A stretch of 6,310 bases of DNA from Clostridia bacterium (GTDB lineage: Bacteria > Bacillota_A > Clostridia > Christensenellales > Borkfalkiaceae), in NCBI GenBank assembly GCA_017507595.1, contig JAFWAM010000136.1, forward strand, positions 1 through 6,310, written 5' to 3'. Shown here piece after piece: positions 1 to 5,600 of this stretch. A program made the translations under genes and the position numbers. Within the stretch, counting starts at the first letter, position 1, and every line of letters starts with the position of its first letter. The notes under the pieces were generated by a model. That model was given only the letters and a program-made list of their open reading frames with translations, did not search any database and was not told the origin of the DNA.

Positions 1-134
1 ACATCCGTCACATATATAATGCCATCAGTATCAACCGAATAGGCAATAGAACAGAGGTAATCATCGCCCGCATCCGCAGTATCGGTATAACACGCCGAAG
101 TGACAATATCGCGCGGCAACAGCTCATACTCCGC
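1..134 (-). CDS. Fragment resembling the nuclease domain of a phage terminase large subunit, joined in frame to the MATE gene
   Basis: On the minus strand the frame that begins as a MATE exporter at 758 stays open to the left edge, but its last 44 codons (residues 209-252 of the hybrid) do not look like a transporter. They are polar and contain YTDTAD, then GDDYLCSI, then DGIIYVTD. This matches my recollection of the start of the RNase H-like nuclease domain of phage terminase large subunits, where the Asp of the first motif is a metal ligand. The enzyme cuts concatemeric phage DNA during packaging. Codon use also shifts: all eight Asp codons here are GAT, against a mix of GAC and GAT in the MATE part. 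The piece starts mid-protein and lacks the ATPase domain, so it is not a functional terminase as seen. Identity rests on recalled motif similarity only. Confidence 0.55.
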
Positions 135-758
135 CTGGGATATGACCGTCGCAATGGCAACGCCTGCCACGCTCATTTTAAAAACGATTACGAACAAAAG
201 GTTAAGGGCAACGTTCATGGCCCCTGAAACTGTCAAAAAGATAAGCGGTCTTGAAGAGTCCCCTTTGGCCCTCATGGCGGATGCGGCAAAGTTATAAACA
301 AGGCTGAAGGGCGTGCCCAAAAAGTATATGCGAAGATAGGTCGAGGAAAGCCCTATAATATCGTCGGGGCTGTTCATCCATTTAAGAAAGGTTTTTGAAA
401 GTGCCACGCCGGCGCCGCCCACCACCACGCCGATAACGGCCGCTGCGATAAGGGAGGTGTGTACGATCTTTCTTGCCTTTTCAACGTTTTTTGCCCCAAG
501 GCTGTGGGCAACGACGACGTTTACGCCGACGGCGATACCCATAAAAAGATTTAGTATTAAGTGGACAAGGGAGTTTGTGGAGTTTATTGAGGCAAAGGCC
601 TCGGTCCCGTTATATTGGCCGACGACTATCTGGTCGGCGTGGTTATACAAAAGCTGCAGTACGTTGGTTAAAAGCACCGGCAGGGCAAAGAAAACCATTT
701 TTTTAAGGTACGGGCCCTCAAGCATATCGGCTTTTTTTGTTTTTTTGAAAATGCTCAT
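135..758 (-). pseudogene. MATE-family multidrug/Na+ efflux transporter, N-terminal half only
   Basis: This is the N-terminal 208 residues of an inner-membrane exporter of the MATE family, which expels cationic drugs or metabolites by Na+ or H+ antiport. A full protein has about 450 residues and 12 membrane helices in two six-helix halves. Visible hallmarks are ALPVLLTNVLQLLYN then D42 and IVVGQYNG in the first helix region, VNVVVAHSLGAKN near 79-91, YLRIYFLGTPFSLVYN around 141-156, SAMRAKGDSSRPL at 160-172, and the helix-six sequence ending VAGVAIATVISQ at 208. The start at 758 is supported by AAGGT (767-771) 8 bases upstream and by a promoter at 822-849. After residue 208 the frame continues into unrelated, phage-like sequence, so the second half is absent here. 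It could be a truly broken gene or the edge of a chimeric assembly. Family call is firm; status as a pseudogene is not. Confidence 0.8.
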
Positions 759-765
759 TAATTTT

Positions 766-771
766 GACCTT
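766..771 (-). promoter_or_regulatory. Ribosome binding site of the MATE gene
   Basis: The minus strand reads AAGGTC seven bases before the ATG at 758. It lies immediately after the 3' arm of the leader hairpin (776-805), so folding of that hairpin leaves it just exposed. Confidence 0.55.
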
Positions 772-775
772 ATAA

Positions 776-805
776 ATGCGCAACGGCTTAAAAACCGTTG
801 CGCAT
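776..805 (-). promoter_or_regulatory. Perfect 11-bp inverted repeat in the MATE leader (operator or mRNA hairpin)
   Basis: ATGCGCAACGG at 776-786 and CCGTTGCGCAT at 795-805 are perfect inverse complements separated by eight bases. The hairpin falls between the predicted MATE transcription start (near 815) and its ribosome binding site (766-771). No T-run follows on either strand, so it does not look like an intrinsic terminator. An extra CCGTTG lies at 806-811. It could be a dimeric repressor's operator, as is common for efflux genes, or a 5' mRNA stem affecting stability or translation. The function is inferred. Confidence 0.55.
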
Positions 806-821
806 CCGTTGTTTACAGTAT

Positions 822-849
822 ATTATAGTCTTTTTTTTTACTAAGTCAA
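822..849 (-). promoter_or_regulatory. Sigma-A promoter of the MATE gene
   Basis: On the minus strand TTGACT (844-849) and TATAAT (822-827) are separated by 16 bp. The -35 box starts six bases after the stop codon of the upstream nucleotidase gene, so MATE has its own promoter even though no terminator separates the two genes. Confidence 0.75.
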
Positions 850-854
850 GCGTC

Positions 855-1433
855 TTAGTCAAGCTCGTCAAGGGTTTTTGTAAATGCGGGAAGCATTTTG
901 TCAAGGAAGTATTTTACCTCCTCGATGTCGATGGCCTTTACGTCCTTGCCGATGGACTGATGGGCCTTTTTAAATTCCTTATTGCCCATATTGACCTCGT
1001 CAATACATTTTATGTAAGCCGCAACCCTGTCTGCGCACTTTACGATTGCCCATTCGGGTGAACCCTTATCGGGGATAAGGGCCTTTTCGTATTCGGGGAC
1101 AAGCTCCTCGTCAAGGGAGGACAAAAGCTTTTTGCAGGCTTCAAGCTCCAGATCCTTATAGGCGGTCTTTATGTCGCGGTTAAAATACTTTATGGGGGTG
1201 GGGAGATCGCCCGTTATTACCTCGCTGCACTCGTGATAGATGGCGTAGGTCAAAACCTTGTTTATATCGTAGGCTTTGTTAAATTTTTTGTTGCCGATAA
1301 GGGCAATGGCGTGGGCGATAACGGTAACCTCCATAGAGTGTTCCATATCGTTTTCTTCAAAGGTGGAGTGCATAAGCGACCATCTTTTGATGTACTTCAT
1401 GCGCTTTACGTAGCCGAAAAAATCGTTACTCAT
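855..1433 (-). CDS. YfbR-like HD-domain 5'-deoxynucleotidase
   Basis: A 192-residue cytosolic metal-dependent phosphohydrolase of the YfbR/HD_3 family. The E. coli member (199 residues) removes the 5' phosphate from deoxyribonucleoside monophosphates and contributes to dNTP pool balance. Family motifs occur in order: IKRWSLM (15-21) with the R-W pair that selects the deoxy sugar, EHS with metal ligand H32, HECSEVITGDLPTPIKYF (67-84) and VKCADRVAAYIKC (131-143) with D135. The second metal-binding position is Glu (H67-E68) where E. coli YfbR has His-Asp, a conservative change. The start at 1433 is set by AAGGTG (1438-1443), which overlaps the stop codon of the upstream gene. With only 8 bp between them, the two are probably translationally coupled. 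Exact substrate is inferred from the family. Confidence 0.88.
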   Translation of the reverse strand: MSNDFFGYVKRMKYIKRWSLMHSTFEENDMEHSMEVTVIAHAIALIGNKKFNKAYDINKVLTYAIYHECSEVITGDLPTPIKYFNRDIKTAYKDLELEACKKLLSSLDEELVPEYEKALIPDKGSPEWAIVKCADRVAAYIKCIDEVNMGNKEFKKAHQSIGKDVKAIDIEEVKYFLDKMLPAFTKTLDELD

Positions 1434-1437
1434 ATTT

Positions 1438-1443
1438 CACCTT
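1438..1443 (-). promoter_or_regulatory. Ribosome binding site of the nucleotidase gene, overlapping the upstream stop codon
   Basis: The minus strand reads TAAGGTGAAATATG: the TAA (1442-1444) ends the transcarbamylase-like gene and shares bases with AAGGTG, four bases before the next ATG. This implies one transcript and coupled translation. Confidence 0.75.
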
Positions 1444-2356
1444 AATATTCAATGCTGTTGCAAAGCAAAAGCTCAAGGATGGCAGACTGGATATATACAA
1501 GGTTTTCACCGCACTTTGCAATAAGGCATCTGTTGTCGTCCATGATGTTTTCGTCGGCGTCCTTTGCACCCGTCAAGGGGCTGGTGTGAAGAACCACAGC
1601 GTTAAGGCGGAGGGTCTTTTTCATCATTTCCTTGGTGAGCTTGAACGCCCCGTCAAAGTCGTCGCTTAAAAATACCACGTCGGCGGCAGCAAGCGCCCTT
1701 TCAAAATCGTGGGTAACGCCGCCCTGGACGTTGGCCCTGACAAAGGCGAGGACGTCCCCGTCGGGGAAATTCCCCTCGGGACATACGAAGTTTATATTCA
1801 TGCCGCACTTTACGAAGGCGCTTAAGGTAGACGTTACCTTTTTGCCGCTGCCAACGTAGGCAACGTTAAGGCCGTAAAGCTTACCTAAGGATTCGTAAAC
1901 GGAAAAGAGCATGGAAAGTGCGTCGCAGAGGCTGTCGCCGTCAAAGGCGTTGACCACGGGCATATAAAGCTTGTTATAAAGCCTTGACGCATCGTCCTCC
2001 ATGGCCGTCTGTACGATAAAAGCGTCTATGCCAAGGCGGGATAAAATTTCCATGGATTCTCTGCTGGAAAGGAAAATTTCCAGACCGCTTCCCCCAAGGG
2101 GTACGGTGATGGGCTTGCCGCCTACACCGCAAACTGACAGCCAGAAGGTAAGGGGCGCAAGGCCGATCTTCTGGTTGGTGATAAGGGCAACCTTTTTATT
2201 TTCAAGGGATTTGTTTATTTCGCCCACCTTTGCCGCAACCTTAAGACGGATGGCTTCGGATAAAATTTCGTAGATGTCTTCGTTTTCGACGGTGGAAAGG
2301 TCAATAAGCGCGTCGTTAATAAGAGTGCGCTTTGGTTGATGGGTTTCAAATTTCAT
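1442..2356 (-). CDS. Transcarbamylase-fold protein lacking the carbamoyl-phosphate motifs (OTCase/ATCase paralogue)
   Basis: A 304-residue protein with the length and two-domain order of ornithine/aspartate carbamoyltransferases. Recognisable stretches are MPVVNAF (132-138), LFSVYESLGKLYGLNVAYVGSGKKV (150-174), MNINFVCPEGNFPD (186-199), ALAAADVVFLSD (221-232), LHTSP (256-260) and the C-terminal ENLVYIQSAILELLL (284-298). The carbamoyl-phosphate motif STRT aligns with IGLA (64-67), HPxQ aligns with SLCD (142-145), and HCLP has become HTSP with only His257 and Pro260 kept. A normal carbamoyl transfer reaction is therefore unlikely. The frame is intact and has a good promoter and ribosome binding site, so it is probably expressed. 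It might be a metabolite-binding or regulatory protein, or have a new activity. The first gene of the leftward operon; no arginine or pyrimidine genes are nearby. Confidence 0.75.
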   Translation of the reverse strand: MKFETHQPKRTLINDALIDLSTVENEDIYEILSEAIRLKVAAKVGEINKSLENKKVALITNQKIGLAPLTFWLSVCGVGGKPITVPLGGSGLEIFLSSRESMEILSRLGIDAFIVQTAMEDDASRLYNKLYMPVVNAFDGDSLCDALSMLFSVYESLGKLYGLNVAYVGSGKKVTSTLSAFVKCGMNINFVCPEGNFPDGDVLAFVRANVQGGVTHDFERALAAADVVFLSDDFDGAFKLTKEMMKKTLRLNAVVLHTSPLTGAKDADENIMDDNRCLIAKCGENLVYIQSAILELLLCNSIEY

Positions 2357-2362
2357 AGCTTT

Positions 2363-2368
2363 CACCTT
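2363..2368 (-). promoter_or_regulatory. Ribosome binding site that decides the start of the transcarbamylase-like gene
   Basis: AAGGTG lies six bases before the ATG at 2356. The in-frame GTG at 2363-2365, which would add three residues, is part of this binding site and has no site of its own, so ATG at 2356 is preferred. Confidence 0.75.
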
Positions 2369-2383
2369 TGTGGCTTTTTTTAT

Positions 2384-2412
2384 ATTATAGCAAATAAAAT
2401 CGTTTTAGACAA
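2384..2412 (-). promoter_or_regulatory. Extended -10 sigma-A promoter of the leftward operon
   Basis: On the minus strand TTGTCT (2407-2412), 17 bp, then TATAAT (2384-2389), with TGC directly before the -10 box giving an extended -10 element. It would produce a short leader of under 30 bases before the ATG at 2356. Confidence 0.8.
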
Positions 2413-2460
2413 GGCCATTTGAAAAGAAACAAAAAAATTTTACAATTTTCACTTAAAGCG

Positions 2461-2489
2461 TTGAAATTTTCATAAAAACTTGTTACAAT
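2461..2489 (+). promoter_or_regulatory. Extended -10 sigma-A promoter of the ABC ATPase gene
   Basis: TTGAAA (2461-2466), 17 bp, then TACAAT (2484-2489), with TGT just before the -10 box. It is back-to-back with the leftward promoter, the two -35 boxes lying about 50 bp apart, so a shared regulator could bind between them. Confidence 0.75.
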
Positions 2490-2518
2490 AGTTTAGACAG
2501 TTCAGTTTAGGAGTTTTT

Positions 2519-3610
2519 ATGGCCAACGTTATCCTTAAAGATCTTTATAAAAAGTATGCAGGCAAAAATGCCGTCAACAATTTATCCGCCACCATCCCCT
2601 CCGGCGAGCTTACCGTTATAACGGGTCCTACCGGGGCAGGCAAGTCGGCCCTTATCCGCACCATATGCGGCCTTGACAACGCCGACGGCGGCACCATATC
2701 CATCGACGGGGTCGTCGTTAACCGTCTGGAGCCTAAAGACAGGGACGTCGCCATCGTTTTAAAAGGGGCTTCCTTCCACCAGAATCAGACCGTGTACGAG
2801 AATATGGCCTTCGGTCTTAAGATGAGAAAGGTCCCCAAGGACGTTATCGATAAAAAGGTAAGGGCCGTGGCAGAGGTTTTAGGCCTCACGCCATATCTGC
2901 AAAGATTTCCTAAAAATATTTCCGCAGGTCAGCGCCAAAGGGTCATGCTTGGCCGCGCCATTGCAAGGGATCCAAAGCTCGTCATCTTTGACGATCCCAT
3001 AAGCGACCTTCCGGAAGACCTCCGTCACGAGCTCAGGACGGAGATTGTCAAGCTCAACAAAAGGCTTAAGACAAACTTTATCTACGTCACCAAGTCCCCG
3101 CAGGAGGCTTTGGTCATGGCCGACAGGATAATGTTCATGGAGGACGGCAAGCTTATCCAGTACGGTACCCCGCTGGAGCTTTACGACCGCCCCGCAACCC
3201 TTTCGGTTGCCACCTACTTTGGCGCCCCGGCCATCAATATCTTCGTCGGTAAGCTGACAAAGGACGGCGAAGACGTTTACGGACTTTTCCAGGGGGCAAG
3301 GGTAAGGATACCCTTCAGCCTTTCCGACGGCGCCGTAAAGGAATACGTCGACACGGGTCGCAACGTGACCTTTGCCTTCAGACCTGAGGATCTTTCCGTT
3401 TCCGAAGACGGTGAGCTTAAGGTAAGGATCGACGGCGTTATGGAAGAAGGCGAAGGTGTAAAGGTCGCCACCGTAAGCGCACTTGGCTGTGACAGCCCCA
3501 TTGCATTTTCCGCCCTTATTGACGGTGAGGAGGGGGCCGAGGTAACCCTTGGGATAAATAAAGAACATCTTCTTCTTTACGACACCAAGTCTGAGGAGAT
3601 AATCAACTGA
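2519..3610 (+). CDS. MalK/UgpC-type ABC transporter ATPase with substituted catalytic residues
   Basis: A 363-residue ATPase of the carbohydrate-uptake (CUT1) type: an ABC domain (about 1-235) followed by the C-terminal TOBE/regulatory domain (about 236-360, with TFAFRPEDL at 284-292). Such proteins normally sit as a dimer under the membrane and power sugar or glycerophosphate import. The ATPase domain aligns with E. coli MalK without gaps. Walker A is intact (GPTGAGKS, 36-43), as is Walker B Asp158. But the Q-loop Gln82 is Lys, the signature LSGGQ is ISAGQ (134-138), catalytic Glu159 is Asp, the D-loop Asp165 is Pro, and the switch His192 is Lys. ATP binding seems possible; normal hydrolysis does not. 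AGGAG (2509-2513) lies five bases before the ATG. No permease or binding protein gene adjoins, so it may serve a distant permease or act as a regulator. Confidence 0.88.
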   Translation: MANVILKDLYKKYAGKNAVNNLSATIPSGELTVITGPTGAGKSALIRTICGLDNADGGTISIDGVVVNRLEPKDRDVAIVLKGASFHQNQTVYENMAFGLKMRKVPKDVIDKKVRAVAEVLGLTPYLQRFPKNISAGQRQRVMLGRAIARDPKLVIFDDPISDLPEDLRHELRTEIVKLNKRLKTNFIYVTKSPQEALVMADRIMFMEDGKLIQYGTPLELYDRPATLSVATYFGAPAINIFVGKLTKDGEDVYGLFQGARVRIPFSLSDGAVKEYVDTGRNVTFAFRPEDLSVSEDGELKVRIDGVMEEGEGVKVATVSALGCDSPIAFSALIDGEEGAEVTLGINKEHLLLYDTKSEEIIN

Positions 3611-3653
3611 TCTAATATGATTTTTATATGCCGATCCTTATTTAGCGGCGGAC

Positions 3654-3691
3654 AAAAAGTGGAGATAACAGGCGTATATCCCCACTTTTTT
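3654..3691. terminator. Bidirectional intrinsic terminator between convergent genes (repeat copy 1)
   Basis: AAAAAGTGG (3654-3662) pairs with CCACTTTTT (3682-3690), and after one mismatch GATA (3664-3667) pairs with TATC (3677-3680), leaving a nine-base loop. T-runs occur on both strands, so it can end the ABC ATPase transcript and the integrase transcript, whose stop codon lies a few bases away at 3695. Its sequence resembles the hairpin at 5601-5638. Confidence 0.85.
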
Positions 3692-3694
3692 CTT

Positions 3695-4507
3695 TTATAC
3701 GGGTAATTTATACTTGTTTGCTTCGCTTAAAATAAAGGCGTCAAGGGCGTGGACGTAAATTTCCGCCGTGATGTTCAGCCTGGCGTGGCCCAAAAGCTTT
3801 TGCACCACCTTTAAGGATATGCCGTTTTCAATGCAAAAGGTGGCAAAGCTGTGCCTCAGATCGTGAAGCTTATGGCTTGGGCACAGGGATTTGAACTCCT
3901 TGGAGACGTGGTCCTTTGTGAAGTTAAATACGAATTCTTGCCCGGCCGATCTTTTTATTATTTCTTCCGTCTGGTCAAAAAGGGGTATTATCCTGTCACT
4001 TTTTTCCGTCTTGGTGCCGCGGATGTGGATTATTTTATTTTCAAAGTCCACGTCCTCGTATTTAAGGCTCAAGGCCTCCTGACGGCGGCATCCCGTGTAC
4101 AGGAAAAATAAAAAAAGCCCCTCCGTGCGGCGGCCCTTGATTTTTTCAAGAAAGATTTTAAGCTCCTCGTGGGTGAGGGCCTCGCCAACCTTTCTCACGT
4201 GTTTGGGGGCCTTGACAAGGTCCACGGGGTTTGATTTTATGTACCCGAGGCTTGCGGCCGTTCGCAGACTTTCGTTATACACGTCGTAGGTGTATATTCT
4301 GGTGCGGGATCTTTCGATTGCCCCTATGGCCGTCTGTATTGCCAGTGGGGTAAGCTTTTTTATGGGGGTGTTTTTGATCTTTTCCGGCATGTGGCGGCGT
4401 ATGCACACCTCAATGTTGGTAAGGCTTTTTTCCTTGATGGCAGGCTTTTTGTAAACCTCCAACCAAAGGCTTAGCCAATCCTTGTATTTTGTTCTTCCGT
4501 TTATCAT
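3695..4507 (-). CDS. Compact tyrosine recombinase / phage-type integrase
   Basis: A 270-residue site-specific recombinase that cuts and rejoins DNA through a tyrosine-DNA bond. An N-terminal SAM-like core-binding domain (about 8-100, starting KYKDWLSLWLEVYKK) precedes the catalytic domain (about 108-265). All catalytic residues are visible: Arg141 in TGCRRQEAL, Lys166 in TKTEKSDR, His215 and Arg218 in LHDLRHSFAT, His241 in LLGHARLNITAEIYVHA, and Tyr251. It is shorter than Tn916- or phage-type integrases (about 370-400) because it lacks an N-terminal arm-binding domain. AGGAGG (4513-4518) five bases before the ATG supports this start and argues against N-terminal truncation by mis-calling. No excisionase or other phage genes adjoin. 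It may be a resident orphan, a remnant, or the integrase of a very small element. Confidence 0.88.
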   Translation of the reverse strand: MINGRTKYKDWLSLWLEVYKKPAIKEKSLTNIEVCIRRHMPEKIKNTPIKKLTPLAIQTAIGAIERSRTRIYTYDVYNESLRTAASLGYIKSNPVDLVKAPKHVRKVGEALTHEELKIFLEKIKGRRTEGLFLFFLYTGCRRQEALSLKYEDVDFENKIIHIRGTKTEKSDRIIPLFDQTEEIIKRSAGQEFVFNFTKDHVSKEFKSLCPSHKLHDLRHSFATFCIENGISLKVVQKLLGHARLNITAEIYVHALDAFILSEANKYKLPV

Positions 4508-4594
4508 AAATTCCTCCTATGTATATTGTCGCGCCAAAAAAACCGGGCGGGGCAAAGGATTGCGCTCCGTGGTGATCTTTAGGGCGCGGCTTTG

Positions 4595-4632
4595 AAAAAG
4601 TGGGCGTATAAGTCGGTTATTGGCCGTTTTTT
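4595..4632 (+). repeat. Degenerate copy of the 38-bp hairpin repeat (copy 3)
   Basis: Begins AAAAAGTGGGCGTATAAG and ends in six T. By eye it matches the hairpin at 5601-5638 at 28 of 38 positions without gaps and the one at 3654-3691 at 24 of 38. The right arm (TGGCCG where the others have CCCCAC) no longer pairs with the left arm, so it is probably not a working terminator. Confidence 0.5.
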
Positions 4633-4664
4633 ATAAAAAACATTTTAATAAAAGGGCTTAAGGA

Positions 4665-4693
4665 TTGACAAAGCGTGGATAAAGTTATAAAAT
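4665..4693 (+). promoter_or_regulatory. Sigma-A promoter of the DUF1295 gene
   Basis: A consensus TTGACA (4665-4670), 17 bp, then TAAAAT (4688-4693), followed by AGGAG (4716-4720) six bases before the ATG at 4727. Confidence 0.75.
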
Positions 4694-4726
4694 AATCACA
4701 CTAAGCTTAATTTTCAGGAGATACTT

Positions 4727-5590
4727 ATGATAACCGTTAAAAACAGGGCCTTAAGCTTTGTTATCGTTGGCGCGATATACGTTTTAGCCTCAGCAGTGGG
4801 TATTCTGACCTACGCCACCCTTACCCTGCAGCCGTGGCTTTCTCTTCTGATCGCCGACGTGGCGGCAACTATCTTTACCTTTATTTTCAGCCTTATTTTT
4901 TCCAACGCCTCCGTTTACGACCCTTACTGGAGCGTCCAGCCCATAGTCATCTGCTTATGCTTTGCGGCCTCTTTTGGGGTAAATCTTTCGGCAGTCATTA
5001 TGATGGCAGCGGTTATACTGTGGGGGATAAGGCTCACGGCAAACTGGGCGTATACCTTCCACGGGCTTACCCATCAGGACTGGCGGTACACAATGCTCAA
5101 GGAAAAGACAAGGGGCTTTTATCCCATTATCAATTTTGTGGGCATACACCTTGTACCAACCCTGGTGGTTTATTTTGTGACCGTGCCCGTCGTATACGTC
5201 GTTTTATTAAAGCCCGACTTTTCACCCCTTATGCTTATAGGCTGTATCCTAAGCCTTTTTGCCGTGACCCTTCAGGGGACTGCCGACTATCAGATGCACC
5301 GCTACAGAAAAAACCGCACCTCACCCTTTATCCGTGATGGACTTTGGAAATATTCCCGCCATCCCAACTACCTTGGGGAGATCTTGATGTGGTGGGGGAT
5401 GGGTATATCCGCAGTTGCCCTTCTGGGCGGTGGATGGCACCTTCTTCTGGGGGCGGTCCTTAACACGCTATTGTTTGTTTTCGTAAGCATACCCCTTGCC
5501 GACGGCCGTCAGAAAAGAAAGCCCGGCTTTGAGGAATACAAGGGCCAAACGAGGGCACTTTTGCCAATCTATAAAAAGCAAAATACATAA
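4727..5590 (+). CDS. DUF1295 / steroid 5-alpha-reductase-like integral membrane protein
   Basis: A 287-residue polytopic membrane protein with about seven to nine hydrophobic segments (roughly 10-31, 37-59, 71-83, 87-104, 133-160, 166-184, 217-235, 238-256). DUF1295 family hallmarks are present: DPYWSV (65-70), WGIRLTANWAYTF (99-111), LQGTADYQMHRYRKN (182-196) and, nearest the C-terminus, GLWKYSRHPNYLGE (205-218). This last motif is shared with steroid 5-alpha reductases and isoprenylcysteine methyltransferases, where it helps bind NADPH or S-adenosylmethionine. A reductase of a lipid or isoprenoid-type enone is the usual guess, but the bacterial substrate is unknown and I do not assign one. 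It has its own promoter and terminator, so it is a single-gene unit. It is divergent from the integrase. Nothing looks truncated. Confidence 0.85.
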   Translation: MITVKNRALSFVIVGAIYVLASAVGILTYATLTLQPWLSLLIADVAATIFTFIFSLIFSNASVYDPYWSVQPIVICLCFAASFGVNLSAVIMMAAVILWGIRLTANWAYTFHGLTHQDWRYTMLKEKTRGFYPIINFVGIHLVPTLVVYFVTVPVVYVVLLKPDFSPLMLIGCILSLFAVTLQGTADYQMHRYRKNRTSPFIRDGLWKYSRHPNYLGEILMWWGMGISAVALLGGGWHLLLGAVLNTLLFVFVSIPLADGRQKRKPGFEEYKGQTRALLPIYKKQNT

Positions 5591-5600
5591 AAATTTCAAA

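Larger units (their letters stand above)
4508..4726. other. Intergenic spacer between divergent integrase and DUF1295 genes
   Basis: A 219-bp spacer. It holds the integrase ribosome binding site (4513-4518), a GC-rich stretch (about 4530-4592) in which I see no gene or clear hairpin, a degenerate 38-bp repeat copy (4595-4632), and the rightward promoter (4665-4693). I found no convincing leftward promoter for the integrase. Confidence 0.6.

Noticed and set aside
776..805. Hairpin as a terminator for the nucleotidase transcript
   Set aside because: No T-run follows on the minus strand, and it lies downstream of the MATE promoter, so termination there would silence MATE.
2357..2365. GTG at 2365 as start of the transcarbamylase-like gene
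   Set aside because: The GTG is part of the AAGGTG ribosome binding site of the ATG at 2356.
2879..3568. A 229-codon open frame on the minus strand inside the ABC ATPase gene
   Set aside because: It lies antisense to a clearly coding gene, has no family resemblance and no ribosome binding site that I can see; its openness follows from the codon pattern of the sense gene.
3617..3706. A 29-codon open frame after the ABC ATPase gene
   Set aside because: No ribosome binding site, and it runs through the terminator hairpin.
4530..4592. GC-rich spacer stretch as a possible small RNA or attachment site
   Set aside because: I found no stable stem, promoter or repeat that would support either.
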